Origin: Agrypnia vestita
Taxonomy: Eukaryota > Arthropoda > Insecta > Trichoptera > Phryganeidae
Length of the DNA: 64,000 nucleotides
Assembly: GCA_016648135.1 (NCBI GenBank)
Contig: JADDOH010000132.1
Location: 372,001 to 436,000, forward strand
Reading direction: 5' to 3'
Part shown: in pieces, positions 53,085-63,424 of the stretch
Layout of the letters: the number at the start of each line of letters is the position of its first letter
Numbering within the stretch: position 1 is the first letter of the stretch
Notes under the pieces: model-generated
What the model was told of the DNA's origin: nothing
What the model saw: only the letters and a program-made list of their open reading frames with translations
Database searches by the model: none
Made by a program: the position numbers and the translations under genes

Positions 53085-53250
53085 TTGTAAATTTTGGAAC
53101 AATTATGAAAAGCTCAAACTAAATACTCTTAAAAATGATAAAGTAAATATGTCGAAGCTTTATGTTGAGAAATTTTATTTATTTAAGAGACTCGGTTTAG
53201 AAAGATATTTAAAAAAAAACAAAACGTCTAAAAAAATTAACCCATAAAAA
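53085..53250. repeat. Dispersed repeat D, copy 3
   Basis: GCTTGTAAATTTTGGAACAA, GCTCAAACTAAATACTCTTA and TTATTTAAGAGACTCGG correspond to the other two copies. Confidence 0.6.
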
Positions 53251-53389
53251 CCAAGTTTTTATTATACTTCCTTTCTCATTTACTAGTTGAAACAGGTTTG
53301 GCGCTTACCCCACGCGTTGGGCTTGAGTCGGGCAACGCTACGAAAGGGAGTAATAAAAAAATTCGAAATACAATTATTAATTTTTTTAA

Positions 53390-53560
53390 ACGAAAATTTG
53401 TTAGATCATTTTTATCGTCACCACGAGTCTACCTGCAAAGTTTCAGCTCGATTGGATCACAGGAAAAGGATTAAAAATCGATCCAAAGTTTTTTCGACAG
53501 ACAAGCAAGCAGACGCTACGAGTTAAAAGAAAGGGAGTAAAAGAAAGGGAGTAAAAATTT
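53390..53560 (+). repeat. RTE-like LINE 3' motif (repeat G)
   Basis: ACCACGAGTCTACCTGCAAA, TTTCAGCTCGATTGGATCAC, AAAAATCGATCCAAAG and CGACAGACAAGCAAGCAGAC; inverted copy at 38030-38170. It ends in a short direct repeat, AGAAAGGGAGTAAA, twice. Confidence 0.65.
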
Positions 53561-53589
53561 AATTAGGCAAAAAAAAAATACGCGGGGGA

Positions 53590-54015
53590 GGGGGGGGTTA
53601 TTATTCCGCTGCGAGCCAACCTCCTTTCCTAAAGAGCGGGTTTAGCTCATCTGCAAACTTTAATAGTATGTGGTGCACGATCGTTAAGAATGTCAGATGA
53701 CGTCCGCGAATCGGTTCACAAGGTGCGCGAACCTCCCGGGACATACGGGCGCGGCGCGGCGTGTGAACCGCGATCTGTGGCACCCGCATTTCGGACTAAT
53801 TTGTACTTACACAGATGCCCCATCTGGGTGGAGATTGCTCTCGAGTGAGGGGACTGCTTCAACAGATTTAACGATCTTATCTCGGCCCCACTAATTGATA
53901 ATAATGACATCTGTTGAGGAGAACACGGCCGAGCGCGACAGGGTCGGAGAGATGATTACGGAGAGATGACTGGACCTTTTTTGATGAACCTTAATTATCG
54001 AAATCCTTTTTGAAA
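53590..54015. promoter_or_regulatory. GC-rich unique island with E-boxes and homeodomain sites
   Basis: E-boxes in ACACAGATGCCCCATCTGGG and GACATCTGTTG, TAAT-type sites in CCACTAATTGATAATAATG and CTTAATTATCGAAATCC, and a strong GC-rich part (53700-53770). Frames on both strands (62-65 codons) are shadows of each other. This is one of the best enhancer-like islands in the window, though the function is inferred. Confidence 0.4.
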
Positions 54016-54246
54016 GAGTGGCGATTAAATTGTTGGAGACAGACAGAGTCCTCTCTCGAGATTTTTTAAATGCAATTAAGACGAATTAGAACAAAAAATA
54101 ATCTTCTAAATCAGTCGCATGTTGACGAATTTGGGAAAGAAAATTGATTTAATTAACTACATAACACAAGGTACTGAGTGAACATCTTCACAACAATACT
54201 AAGCGCAAAATGATATTCTGTTAATGCTATTGTGTTCTTACTTCCA

Positions 54247-54420
54247 AAAAGATACGATTCTAGCTGTAACCCGTCAAAAATGACAGATTTTATTTGTTTG
54301 AATTTCAGGTTTACATTAATTAGCTATATATTAATTAGCCAACTTTACGATTCTAGCATAACCCGTCAAAAATACGGACTTTAATGTTTGAATTTCAGAT
54401 TTACACTAGCTGTGCCCGCG
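54247..54420 (+). repeat. Local direct repeat ending in GCTGTGCCCGCG
   Basis: GATTCTAGCTGTAACCCGTC, AAAAATGACAG and TTTGAATTTCAGGTTTACA occur once at 54250-54316 and again, slightly changed, at 54350-54405, where the copy ends TAGCTGTGCCCGCGCGGCTT. A related GCTGTAACCCGCCAAAAATA lies at 44168. CTGTGCCCGCG-type sequence is widespread in insect repeats. Confidence 0.6.
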
Positions 54421-54670
54421 CGGCTTCGCACGCGTAGATTTTTAGTACACTGTTTGGATCGTCATAAAACTTTCGCGAACCTTCTAGAACATTCTCCTTC
54501 CAAACTTTCAAGAAATTTATTGAACGTACAGGAACTTTCTAGACACACTGACACATTCCGACACTCAGTTTAGAACCTTATAGAACTTTCGGGAATTTTC
54601 TAGAACCTTCTCCTTCCAGAACTTTCTAGAGCAGGTTTTTCCGGAACTTTCTAGACTCACCGGCGCGCCT
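54420..54670. repeat. AGAACTTTC-rich tandem-like stretch
   Basis: The words TAGAACATTCTCCTTCC, GGAACTTTCTAGA and TAGAACCTTCTCCTTCC recur at least six times in variants. The minus-strand frame 54565-55008 is repeat-encoded and not a gene. Confidence 0.6.
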
Positions 54671-54876
54671 ATTTTGAAACAATCTGAAGCATTTGCGGCC
54701 TTCCCATAACAAAACAATGTGCTAGAAAGCACATTTTCGTCACCCACTCCCACCCACGCACAGCCACCCCCACCAAACTCGCATATTTTCGATGTGACAC
54801 CAAGGGCTATCCACCACCATAACCACGGTGGGTGTTGTGGAGGAGGAAACGGGGCGGAGAGGGAAACAGGGGCGCG

Positions 54877-55004
54877 GAAGAAGAGAGAAGAGAGAGAGAG
54901 AGAGAGGATGAGAGAGAGGAGAGGATAGAGACGAAGAGAGATCGAGATAGATGAGAGAGAGAGGAGAGATAGAGGAGAGAGAGAGAGAGGAGAGAGAGAA
55001 GAGA
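54877..55004. repeat. GA-rich microsatellite
   Basis: About 130 bp of almost pure purine (GA/GAGAG) on the plus strand, able to form triplex DNA and bind GAGA-type factors. Confidence 0.95.
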
Positions 55005-55009
55005 GCAAA

Positions 55010-56030
55010 ATATTAAGAATATTATATATTTTTTGATTAATTAACTATATAAGTAGTTACAACAACAAAAAATTAAGCAAATTAAACAATTATAATTGGA
55101 AACATAGTTTTGTTTTTTTCCACTACTTTTGTTTAGTAAACGTGGGTATCTTGATATACTTGTATTAAATAAAAATAGTGGAGAATAGTGTTTTCATTTA
55201 TAATTATTTAAGATGGATTTTCACAAAATGAACCCCTCCGCATTCGACTGTCAACAATTTAATTTTTACATTAACACAAATGACAATGTAAATAAACTCA
55301 CAGTTTCCGATGCAGATAATCCAAATGACCTAATCTCTAATTTCTGAAATTCTACTTAATTTGCTTCAGCTTTTCACAAAATACCAATTAAAATAAAACT
55401 TCCACAACAAATAAAATGATCGCGAAATTGTAGCATATTTGTGTTAGCATGTAAACAACGCCAACTGGTATAGCATTTATTAGTTTCGTAAGCATTGTTT
55501 TGGCCACAAGTTAATGCTGTCAAAACAGCACCATATAGCGTAGCGTCTTGGTAGCGATTGTTAGGTACACGGAGAATTGTGATTTATTTACACTTAACAC
55601 TAATTGGAAATCGTTTACTAATAGAAAAATAATTTTAAAATTGACACAAAATACTAAAAGTCTAGTAAAATAGCCAGAACAAGGCATAAAAACTATCAGA
55701 AATAACGTTTCCTGGACACCACTAAAACAATTTTAAAATGTGATCTTAATTCTAATAAATATTATAAAACATATATATTAAAACATTGTAATATTGCTAC
55801 GTTTCTTCGCCTCTCACGTAAGATAATATAAAATCAATAAACTCAAAGGATATAAAGGATAACAAAGATAACAAGCGGGTGCCTACCAATAAGCAAATAT
55901 AAGGTTGTTCTAAAACCAAATTACAAACGATATGAGAAAGACATTATAATGTACCTGCCCCTTTCGATTGGCGAAAGCTCTCATACAGAAAATTTAATTT
56001 TAAATCGAGATTTCCCTAAGACGTTTTTTG
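55010..56030. other. AT-rich stretch, no gene recognised
   Basis: No supported feature. Confidence 0.4.
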
Positions 56031-56032
56031 TG

Positions 56033-56121
56033 GATTAACGACAAAAGGCGTTAATCAAAATCCAATTCCGATTTGCGATCTGACGAACCGTCTCTGACTC
56101 TCAATCAGTACGACTGATTGA
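56033..56121. repeat. Two adjacent short hairpins
   Basis: GATTAACG...CGTTAATC (56033-56056) and CTCAATCAGT-ACG-ACTGATTGAG (about 56099-56121), each perfectly paired. Confidence 0.75.
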
Positions 56122-56129
56122 GGATTTCA

Positions 56130-56960
56130 AGGACTTAACAGAGGCGGTGCGTGAAAATAAATAATAACAATCATATGTACACGCAAATACATACTTTTAT
56201 TCTATAATCAAAACACGTAAATTTCATCATAAATTTGTTATTTTTGAACACATTTGTAGGATATTCAAAATAAATTAATCATTCATTTATACTATACATA
56301 CATCACCGCCAAACCTCTTGAGATGAGAGATCAAAATCGCTGATTCCTGGGAATAATTAGAGCCTTTTTTTAATGTTACCCTGAACGGATAACTTTTAAA
56401 CGAGTGCATAAACATATATGATAGCTATTTGATACAAAAATAATAATCTATCATTTACAGAAAATTATATAAATACTAAGTTTTAAATTTTTCGTAATCA
56501 TAAATGAATGAAAGTGCAATTGGTACCCAGGTTCGTGTCCCGGTGATAATGAAATATTTTTTCGATAGACACATATAATTTAGCATGTATAGCCATAATA
56601 GCCTTGACTATTTTTAACTTTTATGTTTATATGACATAAGATTTCGATTGGAATGAAACAATTGCTTGAAATATTTTTTTTTTTCTAAACGAGACTGATT
56701 CTTCATTTCGTTATACCTAGTTATCTCGATTAGATATTTATATATTACAGTGTTTATTTATTATAATACCATTTTTTTAATAGTTAAATATAATTCATAA
56801 CAATATTGATAAAAAAATTATAGAAGATGTTAAATTCATCAGTGGCGAAGATGGAATATGCAATGAGTTTCGAAAGTTGGCAAGAAATGTAGTTTGCAAA
56901 CAGCAGAATATTCCTCAGTAAATTGTTAATTCATTCAAGAATGTTTTCTTCGTATGTTTG
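56130..56960. other. AT-rich stretch with a possible SINE relic
   Basis: CCCAGGTTCGTGTCCCGGTGA near 56526 resembles the B-box arm of SINE S2, but the rest is lost. No gene is recognised. Confidence 0.35.
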
Positions 56961-56964
56961 TCAT

Positions 56965-57150
56965 TCTTAACAATCGTGGGGTATAAAAGCAAAGGCACTA
57001 ATATACAAAAAAATTTAAGGCAGTCATCGAGGATTACTAATTTATAATGTACTCAATTCGAGATTTTAAAGGAAACATGACCAATATAATTTTAGGAAAC
57101 ATGATTTTGGAAGGGATAGATACATTAAATCTAGAATTAAATTAAATTTA
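56965..57150. mobile_element. Foldback MITE family C
   Basis: CGTGGGGTATAAAAGCAAAG, GGCAGTCATCGAGGATTACT, AATGTACTCAATTCGAGATT and AACATGATTTTGGAAGGGAT match 60855-61010. The right arm is truncated where the LTR-like segment begins. Confidence 0.7.
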
Positions 57151-57166
57151 GAATTTTACATTGCGC

Positions 57167-57360
57167 CGAGAACACAGTTGTTTTGACAGCGAAGCAGGAC
57201 CATAGAAGCGAAGCTAGCGAAAACGGCGACTAGTGTGAATTATAAGCGGCCAGCGAAATAAATTAAGAGAGCACCAATCGGGCGTTCGATAGTGAAGAAG
57301 TGCGATAAAAATCAGGAAAACTTAATAAAGTGACCAGACTAGGCCAAGGGAAGTAATAAA
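57167..57360 (+). repeat. LTR-like segment
   Basis: Shares GTTGTTTTGACAGCGAAG and the order AAGAGAGCACC, CGGGCGTTCGATAG, AAGTGCG with 17870-18005. No TATA box is evident here. A decayed solo LTR is the simplest reading. Confidence 0.4.
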
Positions 57361-57499
57361 AATGGAGAAGTTAACTATTTTTTTCCATAAATAGAAACGA
57401 AAATTTGAATAAAATTGAACAAAATTTTGAAAGTAAAATTATATATCTCAAAAACTAACAATGTTATAGAATTTTAAATTTACGATTTGCGCGAATAGT

Positions 57500-57610
57500 T
57501 TTATTCCGTCCAGTGGAGTCGCGTGACGTCATCTCTCGTACCCGGTGTACATCGCGGCTCGTGCTTCGGCGCCCGGCTGTGCGAACTCGTGACGTCACAT
57601 GCGAGTTGGA
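57500..57610. promoter_or_regulatory. GC-rich island with two perfect CRE palindromes
   Basis: TGACGTCA occurs at 57524-57531 and, inside the longer palindrome GTGACGTCAC, at 57590-57597, spaced 66 bp apart in a GC-rich block. Palindromic CREs bind CREB/ATF-type bZIP factors. Two in 75 bp is far above chance for this AT-rich DNA. The regulated gene is unknown. Confidence 0.5.
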
Positions 57611-57619
57611 GGTCAATCA

Positions 57620-58070
57620 TTCCTCGCTAAAAATACGCTAAATTTAATATTCTTTTTATCTGTCATGTACTGACAGATTTGAACATTTTTTTCGCTGTTA
57701 GTTTTGGTATATGTATTAGTTAAACATATTATATTACCAGCACTATGAAATTTCTTAATTAGTGCAAATTACATAATAGTGACAAGAATAATTTTTGTTC
57801 AGTGACTTTTCGTGGTAAAATAAACTTATAATTTATTTCAAGTGTTGTTAATGATAAACTTATATTAATTACCAAATAAAGACATATGAATAAAAATTAT
57901 AAATGAATATCTAGCGTGAAGTCTACACAAAATGATTTCGAAACTCCAACTAAAACCGATATGTAGTAAATTATTGGTATAAAAACTGTTTTGTAAAATA
58001 GTCCACTACTGATATCAACGACATACACATACGTACATACGTTTAGTAGTCGTGATTGGATGTAAGAATG
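57620..58070. other. AT-rich stretch
   Basis: No supported feature. Confidence 0.35.
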
Positions 58071-58089
58071 AATCATAAATATGCGGTGT

Positions 58090-58470
58090 AGGAAAATGTA
58101 TACAGTTGCGAATCGGGTATTCTAGAAACGCGCGCATCCGTCAGATGGCGCGATACCCGCACACACACACACACACACGGCGGCACGACACATCCCCCGA
58201 CGTAGGAGTAACATATCGCGGAAGACGGGTAGGTACTTCGTTTTTCCCTAATTGAATTCCGAACCGCCGCTGTCAATAGTGCTCAACGCTTCTCCCATAT
58301 CAGCCAACATTATAGACGTATAAATAAAAGAATCAATATCGTATTAGCATACGCGGGCCGGGGGCGCGGGCGCGGGGCGGGAGACCGGGGTAAGTGGAGA
58401 CATATTTGAATTTCGTACCCGCTCGCCTTAAGGCCGCGTCACAACGGGGGGCAAATGGGTGCGGAAATTA
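58090..58470. promoter_or_regulatory. GC-rich island with AC microsatellite and G-runs
   Basis: CCGTCAGATGGCG (58138-58150) fits the CTCF core at 11 of 13 positions. A (CA) run follows at 58159-58178. From 58350 to 58400 there is a GGGCCGGGGGCGCGGGCGCG stretch with further G-runs and GGGGTAAGTGG, which resembles a splice donor. No exon can be defined. Confidence 0.35.
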
Positions 58471-58844
58471 TTAATTTATTTATTCCGCTAAGGCGATCAT
58501 CTGGCAAAGCGAGTAAAATTCGCAACTTTTTCTCAAAGCTCTTGCATTTTGTGTCACATTTTTTATGGAATGATAACAAATTATATATATTTTTGAAGTT
58601 ATCTACATTTTGAGGGTAAATTTTTTATTGTTTAATTGTTTAAATTCGCATTGTAAGAGAAATGCGTGTAGCGGAAACGCGTGCGCGTCGATTAAACTGC
58701 CAAAATTTATTCATTCATATTGAAATTAGTGTTCCAGTAATATAAATAATGTATTATCGACCATCTTGAATAGAGAACCAATCACAAAGACGCTCAATTC
58801 AAAAGCTGACGAATGATTGGTTATTGAATTAAAAATTGGAACTG

Positions 58845-58998
58845 TTTATTGAAAGTGATATTAGAGAAATTATTTATTACCAAGAACGACGTAATTTTCA
58901 GATATTCGTTTTCAAAACAAAAAACACATTCATTCGACATTCAACGCTGCTGTTTAAGTTCTATAATTTCGAAACTTTTGAATACGGAATCGTTTAAG
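58845..58998 (+). repeat. Dispersed repeat with a short open frame, copy 2
   Basis: Pairs with 3448-3606. Shared words are AGTGATATTAGAGAAATTAT, CAGATATTCGTTTTC and CTTTTGAATACGGAATCGTT. It ends exactly where the Harbinger-like element begins. Confidence 0.55.
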
Positions 58999-59715
58999 GC
59001 CGGTCTCACTTTGGATACGAATTTTTACGTACGTATTCGTACGACTACTTTCGTACGTATTGGAGCGCGCACATTGATTGCGTTGTCACGATCAGTTACT
59101 TTGACATTTCTCCAATGACGTTTGTGCCAAATGAATAATCTGTATCTTCTGGAAAACTCTATTATGGCAGACTTAAATAATGACAAATTTCATGACTATC
59201 TATCTAATAGATTCACAAATGCTGGGGAGAATCGAAGTGCAACGAAAGCTCATAACATCGGAGAAATATTTAAAAGTTTTTTCGTTCGAAGTACATAATT
59301 ATACCTCACCTTCATGTAACCAAATTATTTAACTTACAGGTATTTTTTAGTTCTTTAGAAATCTCTATCCTATCTAGAAATAATAGAGAATCCTCCGCCA
59401 TGATCTGCGCTGATGGTCACGTAGTTGAATCACCTTGGTCTCACAAACATTTGTGGTCATGTGTCAAATTGACAAAATTTTCAATATCCGTCGTACGAAA
59501 TCGCAAAAATTTCCGAACAAATCCGGATCGTGTCGGACGTCGTATCTATACGCACTGCACATGATTTAGTATACGTACACGCACTACTAAATCATGTGCA
59601 GTGTGCGATGTTTAATACTACTTCGAAGGTTAGGAATGTACTTGCGTATTCGTACGTATACGAACTACTCAATTTCGTACGAAAACGCATCCAATGTGCG
59701 GCCGACGTCAGGCTG
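58998..59715 (+). mobile_element. Harbinger-like foldback element
   Basis: Left end GGCCGGTCTCACTTTGGATA and inverted right end GGCCGCACATTGGATGCG, each followed by TACGTACGTATTCGTACG-type sequence, form terminal inverted repeats of about 65 bp. PIF/Harbinger elements often start GGCCGG-T/C-CACA-TTGG. A short frame beginning MADLNNDKFHDYLSNRF (ATG near 59165) may be a relic of an element-encoded protein. A 19-bp perfect hairpin lies inside (59553-59603). Confidence 0.6.
59553..59603. repeat. Perfect 19-bp hairpin
   Basis: CACTGCACATGATTTAGTA and TACTAAATCATGTGCAGTG pair around a 13-base loop. Confidence 0.9.
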
Positions 59716-59719
59716 AAAA

Positions 59720-60140
59720 TCAATAAAAAATGAAAATAGGTCGGCATAATTTGTTGCATCATATGTCTGCGATGTTACGGCGATTAACGTCTTCAAATCG
59801 TCGTGAAACATCGATTCGAAGACTTAAATCTCTTATTCTATTTTTCACAAATTCGAAGACGAATCTCTTATTTTAGCTATCAAAAACCAATAGTAACATT
59901 TGTACTACTTCAATACAAATATGAACAATTTAACAACATTCGTGTGTTATCAATTATATTTATCATCTCTCTAGAAATCGTATTATTGCAAAAACATACA
60001 TTTTTAACCAATATGTAGATGTCAATTATCACAATCACAAATACATACGCTTCTCCAATTTTTTGACTTCATATATTTTAAACACATGTCTTTCTAAAAT
60101 GACACAAAAAACTAATTTTTTTTTTAGAAAATCTTTTCCT
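59720..60140. other. AT-rich stretch
   Basis: A tandem-like pair GATTCGAAGACTTAAATCTC / AATTCGAAGACGAATCTCTT lies near 59811-59870. Nothing else can be supported. Confidence 0.35.
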
Positions 60141-60144
60141 TTGT

Positions 60145-60385
60145 AATATTATTAAAAAAAGACATGTCGCAAATCCATACTGTCATAAAAAGTCCATAAA
60201 GTGGAGCTATTTTATTCATTTCTAAAATATCAATGGTCAAGTAATTTATTGATCGATGTGTTTTTAGAAAGATGGAACCTAATTTTAAATAAATTTAATT
60301 TGATGCCAAATAAATTTTAATTTGATACCTTTCCACAAAAATGTGATGCAAAATGCAAGAAAAGCTATGGTAGGCTCGTGAATTC
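60145..60385. repeat. Dispersed repeat, copy 2 of 2
   Basis: Partner of 9001-9215. The shared end is TTTGATACCTTTCCACAAAA followed by ATGTGATGCAAAATGCAAG. Confidence 0.55.
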
Positions 60386-60440
60386 TCGGAATGATACACG
60401 ATCACACCGCTGCATTAGCACGATGTTTTGAAAGTTAAGC

Positions 60441-60640
60441 CATTCATCGTGATTAAATGACGAGGCACTCGCCTGGTGATCTGTTGGTCGGTAGTTCGAA
60501 CCCCTTTCCAGGACACCAGCAAGTTAGTCCCATTTTCATAGCGCAGGTTTTTGCTTGGTTTGAGAATAGTAAGAATATTGATGCGACTTCTTATTGCGGA
60601 TTCCGTGCTCGCATCTCTATTTAAAAAAAAGACAGTCTTT
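60441..60640 (+). mobile_element. SINE family S1, full copy
   Basis: Head with B-box AGTTCGAACC (60493-60502), body CATAGCGCAGGTTTTTGCTT, GAGAATAGTAAGAATATTGA and CGGATTCCGTGCTCGCATCT, and an A-rich tail. This is the cleanest S1 3' end in the window. Confidence 0.8.
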
Positions 60641-60854
60641 CAATCAAGTGACAGCGAGAATTCTCCGATGAACGAGTGTTTACCAGTCTGTGCATAAAAA
60701 AACAAAACGTTTATTAAAGATTAAGTTTGCTCGCACATCGAAATATTGCTTGGACATAGGGCAAGTAGTTAGCAAATGGCAAGTAGTAATTAATATTATT
60801 AGATTCACGTAGAGATAACATACGAGTACATGTTTTTCAACCAATTTAATGATC

Positions 60855-61080
60855 AAGTGTGGGGTATAAAAGCAAAGGAAGCAATATCCAAAATAAAATT
60901 GAGTGCAGTCATCTAGGATTACTAATTAAGAATGTACTGAATTTGAGATTTTATAGGAAATATAGCCTATAAATTTACAGGAAACATGATTTTAGAAGGG
61001 ATTGTTACATAAAATCAAGAATTCAGTACATTTTAATCTTCGTTGACTGCATTCAAAACCTTTTTTTCAATGTTTTGATT
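60855..61080. mobile_element. Foldback MITE family C, full palindrome
   Basis: Left arm GTGCAGTCATCTAGGATTAC, AATGTACTGAATTTGAGATT; right arm AATCAAGAATTCAGTACATT, TTCGTTGACTGC. The left outer sequence TGGGGTATAAAAGCAAAGGA is shared with 56975. Confidence 0.7.
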
Positions 61081-61139
61081 TACTCCACATGTAACGTACT
61101 GTTTTTTTTTAATGTATTTTGTACCAGCGTTAAAAATAA

Positions 61140-61620
61140 AAGAAATGTCTGAAAATGCTGATTATATAATGAGACCGAACGGCGGGGTGTGCACGCGGCC
61201 TTGCCTCGCGTGTAATATGTCGTGTAGCGCCTTCGATTGAAATCGAATGCTTTTTACTCGTATTCCTTCGCTCCATCTCGCGGGTGGCGCGCCCCCCGCC
61301 CCCCCCTCCCCGCCCGCCGCCGCTGTTTATGCCGCTCCTAATGTAGAGACGAATTCACGAGTGGGACTCCCAACGCGGGGACGGTGAGCGAACTTTCGGA
61401 AAGTGCGAACGAAAATGTTGGAACTGATTGTCCCTACATTCTTAACGCGCAACATCGGTCCAGGCGGCAAACGGGCACTTCGAGAGACGATTTCAAAATA
61501 CTTAACCAAAGATGGAACACTGAGCTTAAGAATTAAGAAACGAGGACGTAGGGACATAGAGCTGAATGAGAGCACCAAGTACATAACAGAACAGGTTTCA
61601 CCTAGTGGGACGTAATAAGG
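61140..61620. promoter_or_regulatory. GC-rich island with C-runs, then a 70-codon frame
   Basis: CpG-rich from 61170 to 61420 with a C-rich run (61291-61314). A plus-strand frame (61403-61615) reads PTFLTRNIGPGGKRALRET and later KKRGRRDIELNES, but a minus-strand frame covers the same DNA and no domain is recognised. It could be a first exon, but I cannot support that. Confidence 0.3.
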
Positions 61621-61689
61621 TAAATGTAAAAAAAAAGTATAGTTATGATAAATAAGTCGCGGTAGCGAGAGACAAACGAAACATCTGAA

Positions 61690-61890
61690 AATAAATAAAA
61701 TGAACTATCCTAATTTCGAATGTCTGTTTGTCCGTAAGTCCCTGGAATTAGGCAGGAATTACGGCAGCAGCGCTGATGATGACTATATGGCCCGGGCACC
61801 CGAGCGTGACACGTCAATCAACGCGCGGTTCACGTCTTTATTAATTATTTTGATGTTCCGTGATTTTTCGCGGGTTTATAGTTAGTTTTC
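61690..61890 (+). repeat. Dispersed repeat H, copy 2
   Basis: ATCCTAATTTCGAATGTCTG, CACGTCAATCAACGCGCG and CCGTGATTTTTCGCGGGTTT follow the same order as 38960-39190. Confidence 0.6.
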
Positions 61891-62510
61891 ATTAATCACC
61901 GACCTCACTGAACAATAACTCAGCTGGAGCACTGTTCTTCAATTCAAAATAATTTCGTACTAATCTTTCGTCTGTGGAACACTTTATACTCGTCTTAGAA
62001 TATTCGCACGTCTGGGATCGCACTAATTCACCATTGGACGCTAGGTGGGTACTACCGGAATGTATTTTGCTGACCACACCGATAAGCGCCACATGTTTTC
62101 CGTGGAATAACTGTTCTATGTAGCGGATATGTCACCCCTTAAATAGGGAACACTATTTCGTGAACTTTTGAGGACAATCGACTGGCTTCTAAACCTTCCA
62201 GTAATTTATAATTTACTGCAAAAGATCCAGAGTGTTGTAAAATCCTTGATTACGTACAAAACTATCCGTTTCTATGGTCTCGTGCCAAAATTATAGTTTA
62301 TAATAAGTATTAGTTATATGATTTGGGCATTTGGTACTGATCACATATGATACAGAGTAAACAATTTAAAAAAAGCGAAAAATTTGTGGATGGAAATATA
62401 ATACAATTAGTCGCCAACCTGACATACAAGGGTATGTCAAAACACGAAATTTAGCTTTTAGTAAATTTATATTTTTTCGATTCTGGTTAGTGCCTCAACC
62501 TTTAAGAATA
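61891..62510. other. Unassigned stretch
   Basis: A 66-codon minus-strand frame (61892-62092) shows no domain. Confidence 0.35.
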
Positions 62511-62513
62511 TTA

Positions 62514-62514
<1 letters not shown>

Positions 62515-62545
<31 letters not shown>
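62515..62545. repeat. AT microsatellite
   Basis: Pure (AT) dinucleotide run of about 30 bp. Confidence 0.95.
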
Positions 62546-62549
<4 letters not shown>

Positions 62550-62559
62550 TGACATTATC

Positions 62560-63420
62560 CGCTCAAATACAGCAATATTCCTAAAGGTTTAAGTACTAAA
62601 CAGAGTAGAAAAAATATTAAAAATGTCAGGTTTTCACGGCCGTTCAGAATCTGACATCAGCCCCGATGATGGATCCTGCACCCCTATACTATACTATACT
62701 ATAACAGAAAACTATACACAGAAGAAAAAATATTAATTTACTAAAGGATAAATTTATTTTCTTTTTGAGAAACGCATGTGTGTCACAATGGCGACGCATT
62801 AATTATATTAATTAATAAACTACCAATTTTGCTTTAATCACTTAAAAGTATCACAATAAATGCAATAAAATAATTTTTAAAAATTAGATGAATCACTTAG
62901 GAAGACAAATAATAAAATCCATAAATCTCGGCGAGCACATACCTACATTTCTGGTTTTGTTTATTGGAGTTCCCTTTGAGTGACCCTGGCAGACAACACG
63001 GCAGTAGGTAATATTTTGGGTATTCCTAGCAGGTACATGGATTATAATTAGTTGCAATTAGTCAGGGCTGTCAATATAATACGGTTAAATAAGAGGACAT
63101 AATTTTATTTAACATAAAAATTGTTTTAAACATGAAACAATATTAAATATTGTATAAAGATTTATACTAATCGCTAACTACACATACGCATTAGAAAGAA
63201 CTAAATCTTACTTTTTGAAATCTAAACGCCAAGTTACTTTTATTTCTATACTGAGTGCTAAAGATAAACTTTATATATTTTTATATTAAAAGAAAAATAA
63301 AAAAATTATATATTAAAAGAAGTTGAACTTTATGTAAAACACATGAAAGACGAAGACAAATTAAACGAGGCTTAACGCATATGAAGGTACAGTATAAACA
63401 AAAACAAGATACGAATGCAA
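62560..63420. other. AT-rich stretch
   Basis: AGGTTTTCACGGCCGTTC near 62629 with ACATCAGCCCCGATGATGGA downstream looks like a repeat terminus but has no partner in the window. Confidence 0.35.
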
Positions 63421-63424
63421 TGTG

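Noticed and set aside
54565..55008. 147-codon minus-strand frame rich in leucine and serine
   Set aside because: It is encoded by the GA microsatellite and AGAACTTTC-type repeats. No real protein signal is visible.
61403..61615. 70-codon frame after a GC-rich island, considered as a first exon
   Set aside because: A minus-strand frame of 85 codons covers the same DNA, no domain is visible, and no supported splice site follows.
62629..62682. Minus-strand GCTGATG...GTGAAAACC as a hammerhead
   Set aside because: The core lacks A9, the spacing is too long, and no palindromic stem III is present. More likely another repeat terminus.
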